Source: Periconia sp. R9002 (Eukaryota; Ascomycota; Dothideomycetes; Pleosporales; Periconiaceae). Taken from it: a stretch of DNA of 64,000 bases. Shown here piece by piece: positions 46,359-57,212 of the stretch. Position numbers and translations under genes: made by a program. Below the pieces are notes generated by a model. That model was not told where the DNA came from, made no database searches, and saw only the letters and a list, made by a program, of their open reading frames with translations. Numbering within the stretch: position 1 is the stretch's first letter; every line of letters begins with the position of its first letter. The stretch covers positions 1-64,000 of the forward strand of contig JAMAHW010000047.1 in the NCBI GenBank assembly GCA_023627715.1, in the 5' to 3' direction.

Positions 46359-49300
46359 ATGGCAGACCCGCTCAGTCTCATCGCAGGCATAACCGGCATT
46401 GCAGCGGCGAGCGCGCAACTCGCAAACGCAGTGTACACGCTCAGCGACAAATTGATGCACGCGCCCCTCGAGATTCGCAACATCGCGTCCAACATGTCAC
46501 TCCTCTCCAACATCCTCGAGAACCTCGCGGAGGTCCTCGACCAAGGCAAAGACGTATACAAACCTCACCTCCTCCTCGAAGCCGAGAGCATCCTGCAGAA
46601 AATGAAGGACGTGCAGCGGGATGTGGCAAAGATGGTGAGGAGGCAGACGGGTGTTAGGGCGCGGTTTAAGTGGGTGTTGAGTTATAAGAAGGTTGCGGAG
46701 TTGGGGGCGAGGATTGAGGCGTTGAAGAGTGCGATGGGTTTGGTGCTTTGGACTGTGCAGTTGGCTATGTGGAGAAGGGATCCGGAGCGGGGGGAGAAAA
46801 AGTAAGCACTTTCCCCACCTTTTAATTGTACTTGAAGTAGGGAAAAGAGTGGAGATGCTGATGTTTATTCTTGTGTAGAGGAGCGCGGCTCAAGAACCTC
46901 GTCGAAGCTGTAATGAAGCAGAACCGCCAGGCCATTATCAGCCTCAAACAGCGACCCCCACGACTACCAAACAACGACACGGCCCAGATTGCTGGAAACG
47001 AGAAACTTGCATTACCCAGTAACGACCAGGGTGCAGCCCGTCCATCCTCTGATGGCATCCAACCGTACAATCCACCGTCAGGTTGCGACGGAAACGCACT
47101 TGCATACCCACCAAACCAACTAATTCGTCACCAAACGACTCTAGAATCGAAGGTGAAAGACGAAACTGCCGTGTGGTTGTACAGACTAGCATTCACGCCG
47201 TGGCTGGATCCAGACGGGAAAAGTCAAGATGACAAGGACGACGAGAATAAGGAAAAGCAGTTAATTCTGCCAGATACGTCAAAAATACAGAGTCTTTCAA
47301 TCTCCTCAGCGGTTGGAGACCTCATGGATGCGTGGACTGTCCTGGACAAAGAGGAAATCAACTCGGTGAGGCCTGAGGAAGACATTCTAGCCGAGTATGA
47401 GAAATCATCTGTGAAAGAAGATGAAAAGGATTCGGACACAAACGTGAATTCTGAAGAAGAAGAGGAGGCGGAGTATTCGGACACGGAAGCATTTTTTCAG
47501 TCGTATCTGAAATCATCCAACAGTGGGCCGAGCATTCCAGTTCCTCCGCCTCCGCCTCCGCCTCTTCCCGAAGATGAAAAATTCGCCCGCCTCCAGGAAC
47601 TCTTGATCGAGCAGCAAAAAGCGCGAAAAGAAAAGGATGCAGCTAGACGCAAAGCTGCCGAGGATGCTGCAAATGCTGCGCGTGAAGTTAAGAAAAGAGC
47701 CGACGAAGAGAAGCTAGCTCAACTGGAAAAGCTTATCCTGGCGCAAAGGGAAGAACAGTTGAAGCGGGAGGCGGCAGCTGAGGCCATGATGAAAGCGGAG
47801 AAGTTTGAAAATGAAACGAGGGCTGCGAAGGAAGCAGCAGAAAAGAAAGCAGAAGCTGAGGTAGCTGCAAAGGTACTATGGGCCGCACAGAGGGCCCGCG
47901 AAGAAGCTGAAATGAAGGCCGCGCAACAGAAGGAGAAAGAGATAGCTGAAGTCAAAAAAGGTCTGAAAGATTTTTTTGAAGGAAAGCTAGATGAAGAGAG
48001 GGTGCTTCGCACTAAACTGGAAGAGTATCATGAGATGGAGATGAAGCGGGGTGATGAGCTCGCGCAAGCGAAAATGAATATGTTGCATAAGGAAATCAAT
48101 AATTTGAAAAAGGAAGAAGAGGCATTGCGTTATGTTTCGACGGCATTGATCGAAAAAATGAACGAAGATAAACTCCAGCCGCGGGAGAGGATTTTCGTGT
48201 CGCTGGACGGTAAGGGTTTCGTAGTAACAGGCAAAGCACGCACGTCCGCCCAATTGTTCGAGCTCCTCAAAGATCGCCACCGCCTTATAGACGATTCTTC
48301 TACAAGTGCATCCTCGCAATCCAACGACAATCTGGGAATGAGACTAGAAAATGGCCGCGCCATCCGTCAATGTCGACTCGAGCTTGTGGATCTCGAGCGT
48401 CAGCTCGCCGAGGCAGATAATGAAGACGAAACCGAAGACCAAATACATTCAGAAATCGAAACTGTCCGCCGCCGACTAGGTCGCCTAATGAGACAGAAAA
48501 GCAGGTTAGAAGACGCGCTTCCGTCACCCGCGAACAAGACAAAGGGACGTTCCAACTTCGCAGTCCCACCTCCACCACAACCTCCCCAACCCCCCGTTTC
48601 ACGCTCGATATACGACTCCAGCGATGACGAGGATGATGATTATCTAAAGTCTGAATATCTCGTCATGTTCAACACATACGTAAACCCAGATAACGAACGA
48701 CTCGAAGCAATTAACGAAGCACTGAATGAACACAAGATTGCATCGTTCTTCCAGAAGAAGGTTGATTGTTCATCGATGTTAGATGACGAGCCAGAATTGA
48801 TGGGTACGTTAAACGAGCGTGCCATCTCAGGTTCCTTGATGTGGATGCCATCCTTAGCGCATGGTCGGAGCGAGCTCTTCGATGCACTTTGTGACAGCGG
48901 TTGGAAGCCGATTTACTTGCGTGGTTCGGGTAAGTTAGATTTTTGAAAAAATTTCCTACGATACGACGGGTTGTTAAATGAATGCTAACTATACTGTGTA
49001 GGTGCTGGCCAGACATGGTACCACGGCCCCCATCCAATTCACGTCCGCTTCCAAGATCCTACGTACATCCCGTCCCTCCCACACATACTGCAACCCTCCT
49101 GGCAACGCTACTGCCTTGTGGGATCAGAGTGGATTGCAGAAGATGCGTTTCAACTCATGGGCGTTGAATATAAACTTTTGCCTTCGGGATTTTGGATGCT
49201 GCCTCCCGATATCGTATATGTACGTCTCTCCCACTTCTTCTTGAGCAATTAGTTTTATCATAGGGGTCGCACAGACAAGGCTAATTTATGATGTCTAGGA

Positions 49301-49496
49301 CGACATTCTATCTCTCATTTCAATGTCATTTACCTTGAGGGAAGCAGCATTGAGGAGGAGCGCCAGGAAGATTTTAGATGAAGGGTCTTTGAGGTTGGTT
49401 GAGGCGGATGCTGAGAAGGGCTTAAGCGACGGTGGTGCACATAGTGTTGATGACATACCCCGGCTTGCACTCGCCGAAGATGTTGCTTCTCCATGA
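46359..49496 (+). CDS. HeLo-like N-terminal domain fused to a long coiled coil
   Basis: Four exons (46359-46801, 46879-48929, 49002-49219, 49299-49496; introns of 77, 72 and 79 bases) encode about 969 residues. The first 110 residues (MADPLSLIAGITGIAAASAQ, LEIRNIASNMSLLSNILENL) match the N-terminal helical domain of fungal STAND/NLR-like proteins (the HeLo-like/Fun_N group). In some members this is a membrane-active cell-death or signalling domain. Instead of a NACHT or NB-ARC domain there is an acidic linker, a PPPPPPP stretch near residue 365, and a long Ala/Glu/Lys coiled coil (about 380-560). A Leu-rich region and a C-terminal globular part (GQTWYHGPHPIHVRF, YKLLPSGFWMLPPDI) follow. No nucleotide-binding loop is visible. 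The function is unknown; it resembles large coiled-coil proteins frequent in Leotiomycetes and Sordariomycetes. Confidence 0.78.
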
Positions 49497-49932
49497 TATT
49501 TCAGATTTGTGCGGGAAGAGTATGGTTGGAATGGAAGTCACTGATAAGAAAGGGCACTCCAGTTTCATCAACGTATCAGTCACGTGAAGAGCTATTGTAG
49601 GCTAGTATAACACAGAAAGGTAGACCTATGTATTCACATTGATTTCGGGCACCCAGCTTGAATAGGGGCACATGATGCGGTGCCCTTCAGTACTCGACAG
49701 CACGTCCTGCAAGCATAAAGCAAGCCCATCTCCCACCCCCTTCCACACCCAACTTCTCGCTCTCCAACACTTCTTTCCGCACGCAAACTGCTTCTTTCTC
49801 GCTTACCGCAACCGCTTTCGTCCGACTGACTTTTCCAGCCACTCCGTCTACCCTCCAAATAACAACCAATCCCATCTCCAGCCTCTCAGCCTGGTCACTC
49901 GTGCCCCTTTCGCCAAGACCCAACCGCCAATC
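49497..49932. other. intergenic, promoter/leader of C2H2 gene
   Basis: The last 230 bases are pyrimidine-rich and lead to the ATG at 49933. An in-frame open stretch begins further upstream at 49672, but the MSEYVNNEM start has the better context and no conserved sequence precedes it. Confidence 0.4.
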
Positions 49933-51108
49933 ATGTCCGAGTACGTCAACAACGAGATGCAGCTTGCTGCCTTGGATACCCCAATCGAAGACACTGATTG
50001 GGCTGCTTTGCATGAGGAGGTTATGAGTGAGCCCTGGATGGACTGGGTTGATTGGACTGCGTGCGGTGATCATGAGAGTCCTGAACAGGGTTCTGATGGG
50101 ATGAGCCCGGGGAACAGGTGAGTTAAAAAAAAAGACATGCGCTAACGAAAGGGCACCTTGCCTGACAGACCTCGATCGGGGACTATGTTTCCGCCAAACG
50201 CATGCACTGAGATGGAAATAACCCCGGGTCTTTCCACGTCCCCCCCTTTACCCGGATCAACACGAGTATTGAAGTGCGATTTCGCTGGCTGCAAATCCAA
50301 GTCTTTCAAACGTGTGTCCGAGCTGAATCGCCACAAAAAAGTACATGAGCGCAATCAGCTACTCTTCCCATGCCCAGCTGTCGGTTGCGACCGGGTCGGT
50401 GCTCGAGCATTCTCTCGCAACGACAAATTAGCCGATCATATCATCGCCGGCCATGATTCAGAGCAGCAATTTCTTTGCCAGGTCTCTGAATGTGGCTGTG
50501 GGCTATCTCTGAAGAAAGATGAGATGGTGGTACATCATTTTTCTTTCTCGCCAAAGTTTGCAGAGTCTCCCTTTCGTCGACTTCGATTTTACCGATTCTG
50601 TCCTTTCGAAAAATGCTCTGAAAAATTCCGAATGCCTAGGCACCATTGGGAAACTAGTGGGTGGCCCTACCTTACATCTCTAAACGATCTGGAAGGGTTG
50701 CACAGTCAGATCCGATCCCATGTATCCCAGGAACATACTCGGGAAAGTCGACAAAAGTTCGCGACACTCATCCATGCACACGGTTACCATCATTTCAATC
50801 TCGAAATTTTGTGCCCTATGTGTCTGGGCCAATCCAGATTCCAGAAAGTTGACGAATTCTATCAGAATTTCTTAGAAGATCATTGCCGTGTTGGCGATGC
50901 GGGAACCGGTAAAGATGTCTTTACAGAGTGTAAAGATCCTTATTCTCCTTTACGCCGCAGCACCTTGTTTAAGGTATTTCGGCAATGCACAGATATTTCA
51001 GATGGAGTTCGTCAGCATCGTCGTACGATCTTGCGTCTGTGGCCGGAGTTCATTGTGCATCCTGTTTGGGATGACATCAGGGTCGGGAAATGGGATGAAG
51101 TATACTGA
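49933..51108 (+). CDS. C2H2 zinc-finger protein
   Basis: Two exons, 49933-50117 and 50169-51108 (51-base intron, GTGAGT donor, GCTAAC branch, phase 2), give 374 residues. The acidic N-terminus is Trp-rich (WAALHEEVMSEPWMDWVDW), a possible activation segment. The zinc fingers are near residues 98-120 (CDFAGC, then RVSELNRHKKVH) and 128-160 (CPAVGC, then NDKLADHIIAGH). A third, degenerate pair is CQVSECGC, then VVHHF. The remaining 200 residues contain further Cys/His pairs (RFCPFEKC, LCPMCLGQSRF) that may form diverged fingers. It is likely a DNA-binding regulator; the target is unknown. Confidence 0.82.
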
Positions 51109-52622
51109 ACAAGAGGAACTTGCAGTTGATGTACTTTGGTTGACACAGTATGCTAGCTGACACTCTGGTCTCAGTCTGGATTCTGGTGTTGGTCCTAAAT
51201 CGAAGTCCTAACATTGAGAAAGGAATGGTGAAGTATGAAGAACATACAAGACTCGTGTTTTCATTCTGGTTGTTGCCGAATCTGGTATTTTGTTTTTTTG
51301 GTCCGCGTTGTTCTTTAAGACTGTCCTTATTGGAAAATCAGCGTCTCGCCTTTAGCCCCTTTATTTTAATTACACCTTTCTAAATTTTCTTCGTTTTACC
51401 TCTCGATTACAGATTGCTTTCCAATATTTTCCCTTAGCTTCGCTGTCATCTGTTCTATCTTTTACTCTTTATCCCCTTTCCATCCATTTCTATCGCGCTA
51501 TAGATTTCGTAGCTAAACCAACAAAACCATTGAATATATCTATTTTCCTCATTGACGTTTGTATGCGTTAAAAGCAATACGTGGCAATTAAATTGAACTG
51601 CGATCATGTCAATGGCCATGAGATTCCTTATACCCTGGCACCCACGTATGAAAATAGCCCACACTCACAACATCACTCCACATCAAACGCTTGAATAGTC
51701 TTTCCCCTCTAAGATTACAATCTTCCTAGTAGTAAGTAGAATACTAGGAGAGTATTTCTGTAAAGCATTTTTACTATTCCTTCTTTAACTCAACTATTTA
51801 AGAATATAGATCTTTTATAGATAGAGTAGAGTTCTTTTACAATGTGTTGTAAGTGGGTGTTATTTTGACACTCGCGTGCCTGGGATCAAGTGCTGTGAGC
51901 ACACTCTGTTTGTGTACAAGTTGCTCTTGACGAACGAATCAAAATAACATACTTAGATTGCAATTTTTGTTCAACTCCCTTATCCTTTCAGATGTTGACG
52001 CACCTTAGCCCCCCGAACTCTCAATTAGTTTGATGCCTCAATGTATCAAGTCAAGTCAACGAGCAGCCGTGGGGCACGCATGCCACTGACTAATCTCGGT
52101 TTGGGCTAGCGCCTCGATGATAGTCGAGAAGAGGCCGGACCAGGATTGATCCTGGTCCGCACACTTCCTCGAACTAGAGGCCCACGCTTTACTTAGTGCT
52201 TTGCTTGGACCTCACGGTAATTATGAATGCATTTGTCATTGACTATAGACCGAAGTATTTGACCCGGAGAAAATTCGTAGACAAAAAAAGCGCATTGATT
52301 AAATTCGTACACTCTTTATGGTATAGTAAATGGAGCAATCACCAGCTCCATCTCTAGAGCAAAATGAATTATGTTGAATCAGGGGGGAAAGCTTTTTGTA
52401 GATAATGAGCTATAGCAAAGAGGAGATATAATTACGATTTCGTCGAGACAAAAACACAGTACATACGGCCAACAAAGGAAATTCTTTATGCGGCCACCAT
52501 TCCCCAGACCAAATACTATTCACATCCATTCCCTTATGATGTATACCCTGGCTTACGTATGCCAAACCCCAACTACACGAGAAAGAGTTCAAAGGTGTAA
52601 TGCATGAGCTCGACTCAGTTGT
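51109..52622. other. intergenic with repeat-derived sequence
   Basis: It is AT-rich from 51300 to 52000, with a small inverted repeat CCTAGTA...TACTAGG at about 51724-51747 and a TGTTGTAAGTGGGTGTTATTT start at about 51844 that looks like the edge of an old LTR (weak). At 52136-52159 lies the perfect palindrome listed separately. No gene is supported. This marks the left border of the accessory locus. Confidence 0.45.
52136..52159. repeat. perfect inverted repeat CGGACCAGGAT-TG-ATCCTGGTCCG (copy 1)
   Basis: Eleven-base arms with a two-base spacer. Related sequences recur at 54802-54839 and 57055-57081. All three are intergenic, in the accessory locus. Either termini of a small transposon relic or binding sites for a CGG-recognising Zn2Cys6 regulator would fit. 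Confidence 0.7.
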
Positions 52623-54383
52623 CTAGCTTTGGGCAAACTTTGATCTTTTGCGAAGCTTCTCACCAAAGATGTAGATGGCAAACGTGCCGATAATGCCAGC
52701 TACACTCACCCCCCCGAGGAGAGTAACACCTTTGTGAACACCTAAGTTGATAAAAAGTGGTCTTGCAAAGACAACACTTCCACCCGCAGTCCCAGATCTC
52801 CATATGCTATTCCCGGCAAAAAGCGAAGCAGCGTATTGCGGATAAGAAAATGGAATGTAGATGAAAAGTGATTGCATGGTGAAGAAGTGACCAATTGTAA
52901 ATATGCCTACACCGAGAAGCGGTACCGACCAGTGAATATTTGAATCGGCGGTCCAGGCGAAGGTGAAAAGTCCGATGGTGAGTAAGAATGAACCAAAGAT
53001 GGCCGGTACCAGCCTATGCTCCTGTTTGCGAAAGCCATTGTTGATGTTGTCGGGCACCATGTAAAAATAGAGGTAAGCAAAGTATGCGAGTAGTGCAACG
53101 ATGACGCCAATCAAACACGACAAGAATGCGAGACCGGTCTGTCCTAGGTTGAAACCATAGAATGGCGGAAATACTAGAGGGAAGACTTCGAAGAATGTGT
53201 AGAAGACACCATAAAAGTACCCTGTGTATACGTTGACGAAGAAGATGGCCGGGTCTTTCAGCATGATCTCCATGGGGCGGACCAGGGCGGAAATGAGGAT
53301 ATTGGATGCGGTCATATGGCGTTGGTCGATTTCGCTTTGAGATTGCAGCCGTGAGTCGCCTGTCAATTTGCGCAACCGTTGTGCACGCCTGAGCAGGATA
53401 GTCGGACCCGAAGTTTCTGGCATGACGACTAACAGGGCGATAAGTACAGGGGAGGACATCCAAACCACCTCCCAGAGAGGCCATCGCCAACCTTTGGCCA
53501 TAGCAGCAAAGCCTCCGATCAAAGGACCAAATGCAGGGCCGCACCATGCAGAGAATACCCAAAAGGACAGGCCATAGGGAATATAGATTAGCGAGAACAT
53601 GTCTCCCACTGTTGCGCCTCCATTTGCCAAAGCAGGGCTGCCGAAAAATCCCATCCAGAAACGTAGAGAGAGGAGTCCACCAAAGCTGTTCACCACAGCG
53701 GTTGGAAAAGAAAGAACCCAAAAGACGACGAATGTCAACCAATAGATAGGGTTCCTTCCGATAATTGGAATCTCAGTGAGAGGTGCAAAGAGTAGGTCCC
53801 CAATACCGTACGCAAGAATGTAGAGCCCCAAGCCAAGCGTGGCAGCAACTGGACTAATCCCAAAGTGCTCCACGAGCCCACCAGCTTCAGAAGCAGCATA
53901 AATTGGCCCTGCGCAGTAGACAACAAAGGTGTAGAATGCGAGAATGAAGACGACTACGCCCTTCTTGAGCGATGACCAATTCTGTGGGTTCTCTGGGTCA
54001 TCAGTGGTGTACCAATCCACGAGGATTGTGCCGTCGGATGTTTTCTTCGGAGTGATGGGAATGGAGCTGACACGCTCGGCATCTAGCATCCGCTCAACGC
54101 GCATCCTTTCACTGCTGTAGGGTGCAGTTTCCACGCTGATCACTGATCGAACCGTGTCTTGCCGTTCCAAGTCGTGTACTGCGTCGTTGGAGGGTCTGGT
54201 GCTAGGTGTCTCTGCCGCGCTGCTCTGAGCGGTATTCGACAGCTCAGAAGTGTCTTTAGATGAAGCAGTGTATTGCGGCGGAAGCTGGAAATCGGACCTC
54301 TCTTCTGGGTAAAGGAGCATTTTGTTGTTCGAAAGATAGCGAATGGCCTGGCCCAGCGGCGCATCTCTGAAGATGTCAAGCAT
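52623..54383 (-). CDS. MFS multidrug exporter, DHA1-type
   Basis: An intronless gene for 586 residues. A cytosolic N-terminus of about 140 residues, rich in Ser/Thr/Glu, leads to TILVDWYTTDDPENPQNWSS, the signature just before TM1 of fungal DHA1 drug:proton antiporters. Twelve hydrophobic helices follow, with the motif-C-like GGATVGDMFSLIYIPYGLSF region and SPVLIALLVVMPETSG before the central loop. These proteins export toxic compounds, including a producer's own metabolites. Its location next to an enoyl-reductase-like gene and a peptide-precursor locus makes product export a reasonable guess. It is divergent from the gene at 55327. Confidence 0.9.
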   Translation of the reverse strand: MLDIFRDAPLGQAIRYLSNNKMLLYPEERSDFQLPPQYTASSKDTSELSNTAQSSAAETPSTRPSNDAVHDLERQDTVRSVISVETAPYSSERMRVERMLDAERVSSIPITPKKTSDGTILVDWYTTDDPENPQNWSSLKKGVVVFILAFYTFVVYCAGPIYAASEAGGLVEHFGISPVAATLGLGLYILAYGIGDLLFAPLTEIPIIGRNPIYWLTFVVFWVLSFPTAVVNSFGGLLSLRFWMGFFGSPALANGGATVGDMFSLIYIPYGLSFWVFSAWCGPAFGPLIGGFAAMAKGWRWPLWEVVWMSSPVLIALLVVMPETSGPTILLRRAQRLRKLTGDSRLQSQSEIDQRHMTASNILISALVRPMEIMLKDPAIFFVNVYTGYFYGVFYTFFEVFPLVFPPFYGFNLGQTGLAFLSCLIGVIVALLAYFAYLYFYMVPDNINNGFRKQEHRLVPAIFGSFLLTIGLFTFAWTADSNIHWSVPLLGVGIFTIGHFFTMQSLFIYIPFSYPQYAASLFAGNSIWRSGTAGGSVVFARPLFINLGVHKGVTLLGGVSVAGIIGTFAIYIFGEKLRKRSKFAQS

Positions 54384-55326
54384 GTTGTAGATCTGGTTCG
54401 CGGCGATGTATTTGTTGTTATCGTGACTTGTTTTGGGCTTTTTGGGATATCAGGGAAAATTGAGAGCGGCTCGTGGTAGGAGAAATGGTTATGAGACTGG
54501 AAGAATTTTTTACGAGCCAGAATAGAATATCAGAGAGCTATATATACTGAAGACCCGTGAAAGTTCCGAGTAGCTCGACGCACTGCAACAGCATTGTTAT
54601 GAATGTTTTTAAGCATTCTCGGCGATGTGCGGGTCTTGAATTACTCAATTCGGGAAAGATATGCTTGGTCAAGATCATGCATAGTGAGTAATCAATAAGA
54701 ATATCTGGCAATTAGAGGTATAGGCAACTGAAAGGCGAAGTCATTCGAACGATGCAAGGCAAGGACGAAGGTAAGCATAGTGTATGCCGCGCACTAAGCA
54801 GCGGACCAGGATTAGATTAACGACGATGCTTGTCCGCACTTTTAGCGATCTTCATAGGCGGCTTAGCCAGGGACCCACCAGGCTAGAGCACTTTATACTT
54901 TGTAAGGTGCATGGATCAAAAACTCCCAATGTAAGACTGCCAATATCCCATGCCAATTAGAAATACATACAGCGAAACGACAGCACTTTCTTTTTACTCC
55001 TTGCTTTACCAATCCATTCACGAATCGATGATTACTCACCCGCTTGATTTATTAGGGTTGGTTGGGCAGTCTGGCGCCGCACTATACCAGAGGCCTACCT
55101 TACTCTTGCGTATCACATTATTTACTGCATAATTTCAAAGCAGCTCTAAGCAGACAAATCACGCTTACAATCCCGCAGACCTACATCCAAGCCGAGATAT
55201 TGTCCTCCCCTGGCAAAAAAGATAAAGCTGCCCAGTGGAGACAACATCATTTTACTTCTGCTCGCCTTTTTCGTTGTGTTCCCGTTACATTTTTCTGAAC
55301 TTGGTATTCATAAATTCACTGGAAGT
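54384..55326. promoter_or_regulatory. divergent promoter, MFS exporter and MDR enzyme
   Basis: 943 bases between two outward-facing starts. It contains copy 2 of the CGGACCAGGATT...GTCCGCAC element. No other site was recognised. Confidence 0.5.
54802..54839. repeat. CGGACCAGGATT...GTCCGCAC element (copy 2)
   Basis: It begins CGGACCAGGATT and ends GTCCGCAC, in the same arrangement as copy 3 on the opposite strand, with a longer middle. It is a diverged inverted repeat lying in the divergent promoter between the exporter and the MDR enzyme. Confidence 0.6.
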
Positions 55327-56421
55327 ATGAAGGCCATTTACAGCCAAGAAGGCCACGCTGCGGCAGTGGGCAACTATCCAATCCCAGCCCTTCGGCCTAC
55401 ATATATTCTCGTGAAGGTTCACGCTGTAGGCCTCAATCCTCTCGACTTCAAGCTCATCGATTTTGTGGGGCTTCCGAATCGCATGCAAGGCTGTGAGCTT
55501 GCAGGGGTTGTTGAAGAAATTGGGGACGAAGTCACTGTGCCTTATCAAAAAGGCGATCGCATCGCTGCACTTGCCCATGGCGGCAATGCAGATGAAGTGG
55601 AAGATGGCGCCTTTGGGGAGTACGCGGTTGTGAAGGGTGACGTTGCCATCAAGATACCCGAGTGGATGAGCTGGGAAGAAGCAAGTGTCATTCCTATGGG
55701 TGTATACACTGCAGGCATGGGTCTATACCAACACTTGGGTCTGCCGTGGATTGACAAAAAGGAGGGGCAAACAAAAGGTACTCCGCTGCTAATATATGGC
55801 GCAAGCTCCGCAATGGGGATGTATTGTTTGAAATTGGCCAAACTGTGAGTGAGATTGTCACAGGATAGAACTAGGCTAACTCTTCGCAGCTCGGATCTCG
55901 AAATATACGCAACCTGTTCGCCTCACAATTTCGACCTAGTCAAATCTCTCGGAGCTACTCACGTGTATGATTACAACTCCCCTACATGCGGTTCTGACAT
56001 TCGCCGGGACTCTGAAAATGGAATCTTCCTTGCATACGACTGCATCTCCGAACAAAGTTCGATTCCGATCGTCTCGGACGCGCTCTCCAGCGATACTGTA
56101 AAACGAACCCCTATCCACCATGTTTTGCGACAGTTTCTCACGTTTCCGCGCGATGATGTCAAGATTACATACTCTTTGAGTTTCACGATACTGGGAGAGA
56201 GTTTTGGATACATATCTGGCTCGCGTTTTGAAGCCTCGGAGGACGATTTCAACTGGGCGATCAACTTTGGTCAGACGATAAGCAGACTTTTGGAAGACAA
56301 GGTCTTGGAGCCAATTTATCCCACTGTCGGAAAGGGTGGGCTGGATGAAGTGCTGGATGGAATTGATCTGTACAGGAAGGGCCAGGTGAGCGGGCAAAAG
56401 ATTGCATACAGGATTGCCTGA
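55327..56421 (+). CDS. MDR-superfamily oxidoreductase, trans-enoyl reductase-like
   Basis: Two exons, 55327-55844 and 55890-56421 (45-base intron, GTGAGT donor, GGCTAAC branch), give 349 residues. The GroES-like N-terminal part contains VHAVGLNPLDFKLIDF and GCELAGVVEEIG. The Rossmann part has LLIYGASSAMGMYCLKLAKL. The zinc-ligand cysteines of true alcohol dehydrogenases are absent, as in the zinc-independent trans-acting enoyl reductases of fungal polyketide pathways (LovC-like) and the toxin-cluster reductases annotated as ADH domain proteins. It would use NADPH to reduce an activated C=C bond. No polyketide synthase is present in the window, so the partner, if any, lies elsewhere or the substrate differs. 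Confidence 0.88.
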
Positions 56422-56580
56422 GCTTGGTTCTTGGCAACCCTACACAAATCCGCACGGAATGTTTTAGATACGCCGGGATTTCTCTAGCTACCAGGTTTGA
56501 GGGTGGCACCTATATCGTAGGTACAAAGTTAGCTTAATTCAACCAGGGTTGATATAATGACAGGTGAATATCTCAATAAA

Positions 56581-56631
56581 CCACGCCACGTAGTGTCTCG
56601 ATATCAAACAACTCTGTACCTGGGATTCAAC
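56581..56631 (+). repeat. repeat relic, copy B
   Basis: It matches the reverse complement of 45981-46031 with nine transitions and no transversions over 51 bases. See copy A. Confidence 0.6.
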
Positions 56632-57054
56632 ACAGGATTAGTCTACTAGATTTATGTTGGATCTTACGAATTTCTGATTGTGTTGTTGATATCTATGTCG
56701 ACGCCTCTTCGTAATTCCCCTTCTCATAAAAGTCACGACGAGTTCGTCATCCTAGATTGTTTTATAAACTTGAATTAAGTTTCGTTTGTCTAATGCGAAA
56801 ATTATCTCTTTACTATATTCAAACATTTTCAAGATACAAATTGTCTTTACTACTCTAAAAGATCTCGATCGAGATTGTTTTCTTTAAATTTTTGTTGAGA
56901 CCTTCGCGGTACTAATTCTTTACTCGAAGTAACACGTGCGAATCAGATCCATCGTCGTTGTGTTTTGGTTGTCAAGTAATGCCAGATACCCTTGTGCGGG
57001 TAGCTTAGAGCCTTAGAGCCGGCCTTTGAACGATAGGCTCAAACGGCACTAGTG

Positions 57055-57081
57055 GTGCGGACAGGCTACAATCCTGGTCCG
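57055..57081. repeat. GTGCGGAC...AATCCTGGTCCG element (copy 3)
   Basis: Twenty-seven bases starting GTGCGGAC and ending AATCCTGGTCCG. It corresponds to copies 1 and 2 on the opposite strand. CGGAC and GTCCG form an inverted pair with 14 bases between them. Confidence 0.6.
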
Positions 57082-57212
57082 AAAAATCGTCAACGAGGCT
57101 AAAAATTTCCCCACTTTGTTGATCAATGGAAGCGCTGTTAGCATCCTTGGCTTCACAACCTGCGTGTCTTGTCCGTAGAAAAAGGTCTTACTAAGGTGGT
57201 GTACGGAAGATC

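Larger units (their letters stand above)
56422..57212. other. intergenic, repeat relics
   Basis: Convergent 3' region of the MDR gene and the regulator. It holds repeat relic copy B (56581-56631), an AT-rich stretch (56750-56950), and copy 3 of the CGGAC/GTCCG element. No gene was recognised. Confidence 0.5.

Noticed and set aside
51700..52100. Solo LTR of a copia- or gypsy-type element
   Set aside because: A TGTTG start and AT-rich body are suggestive, but no matching CA end, target-site duplication or second copy was found by eye.
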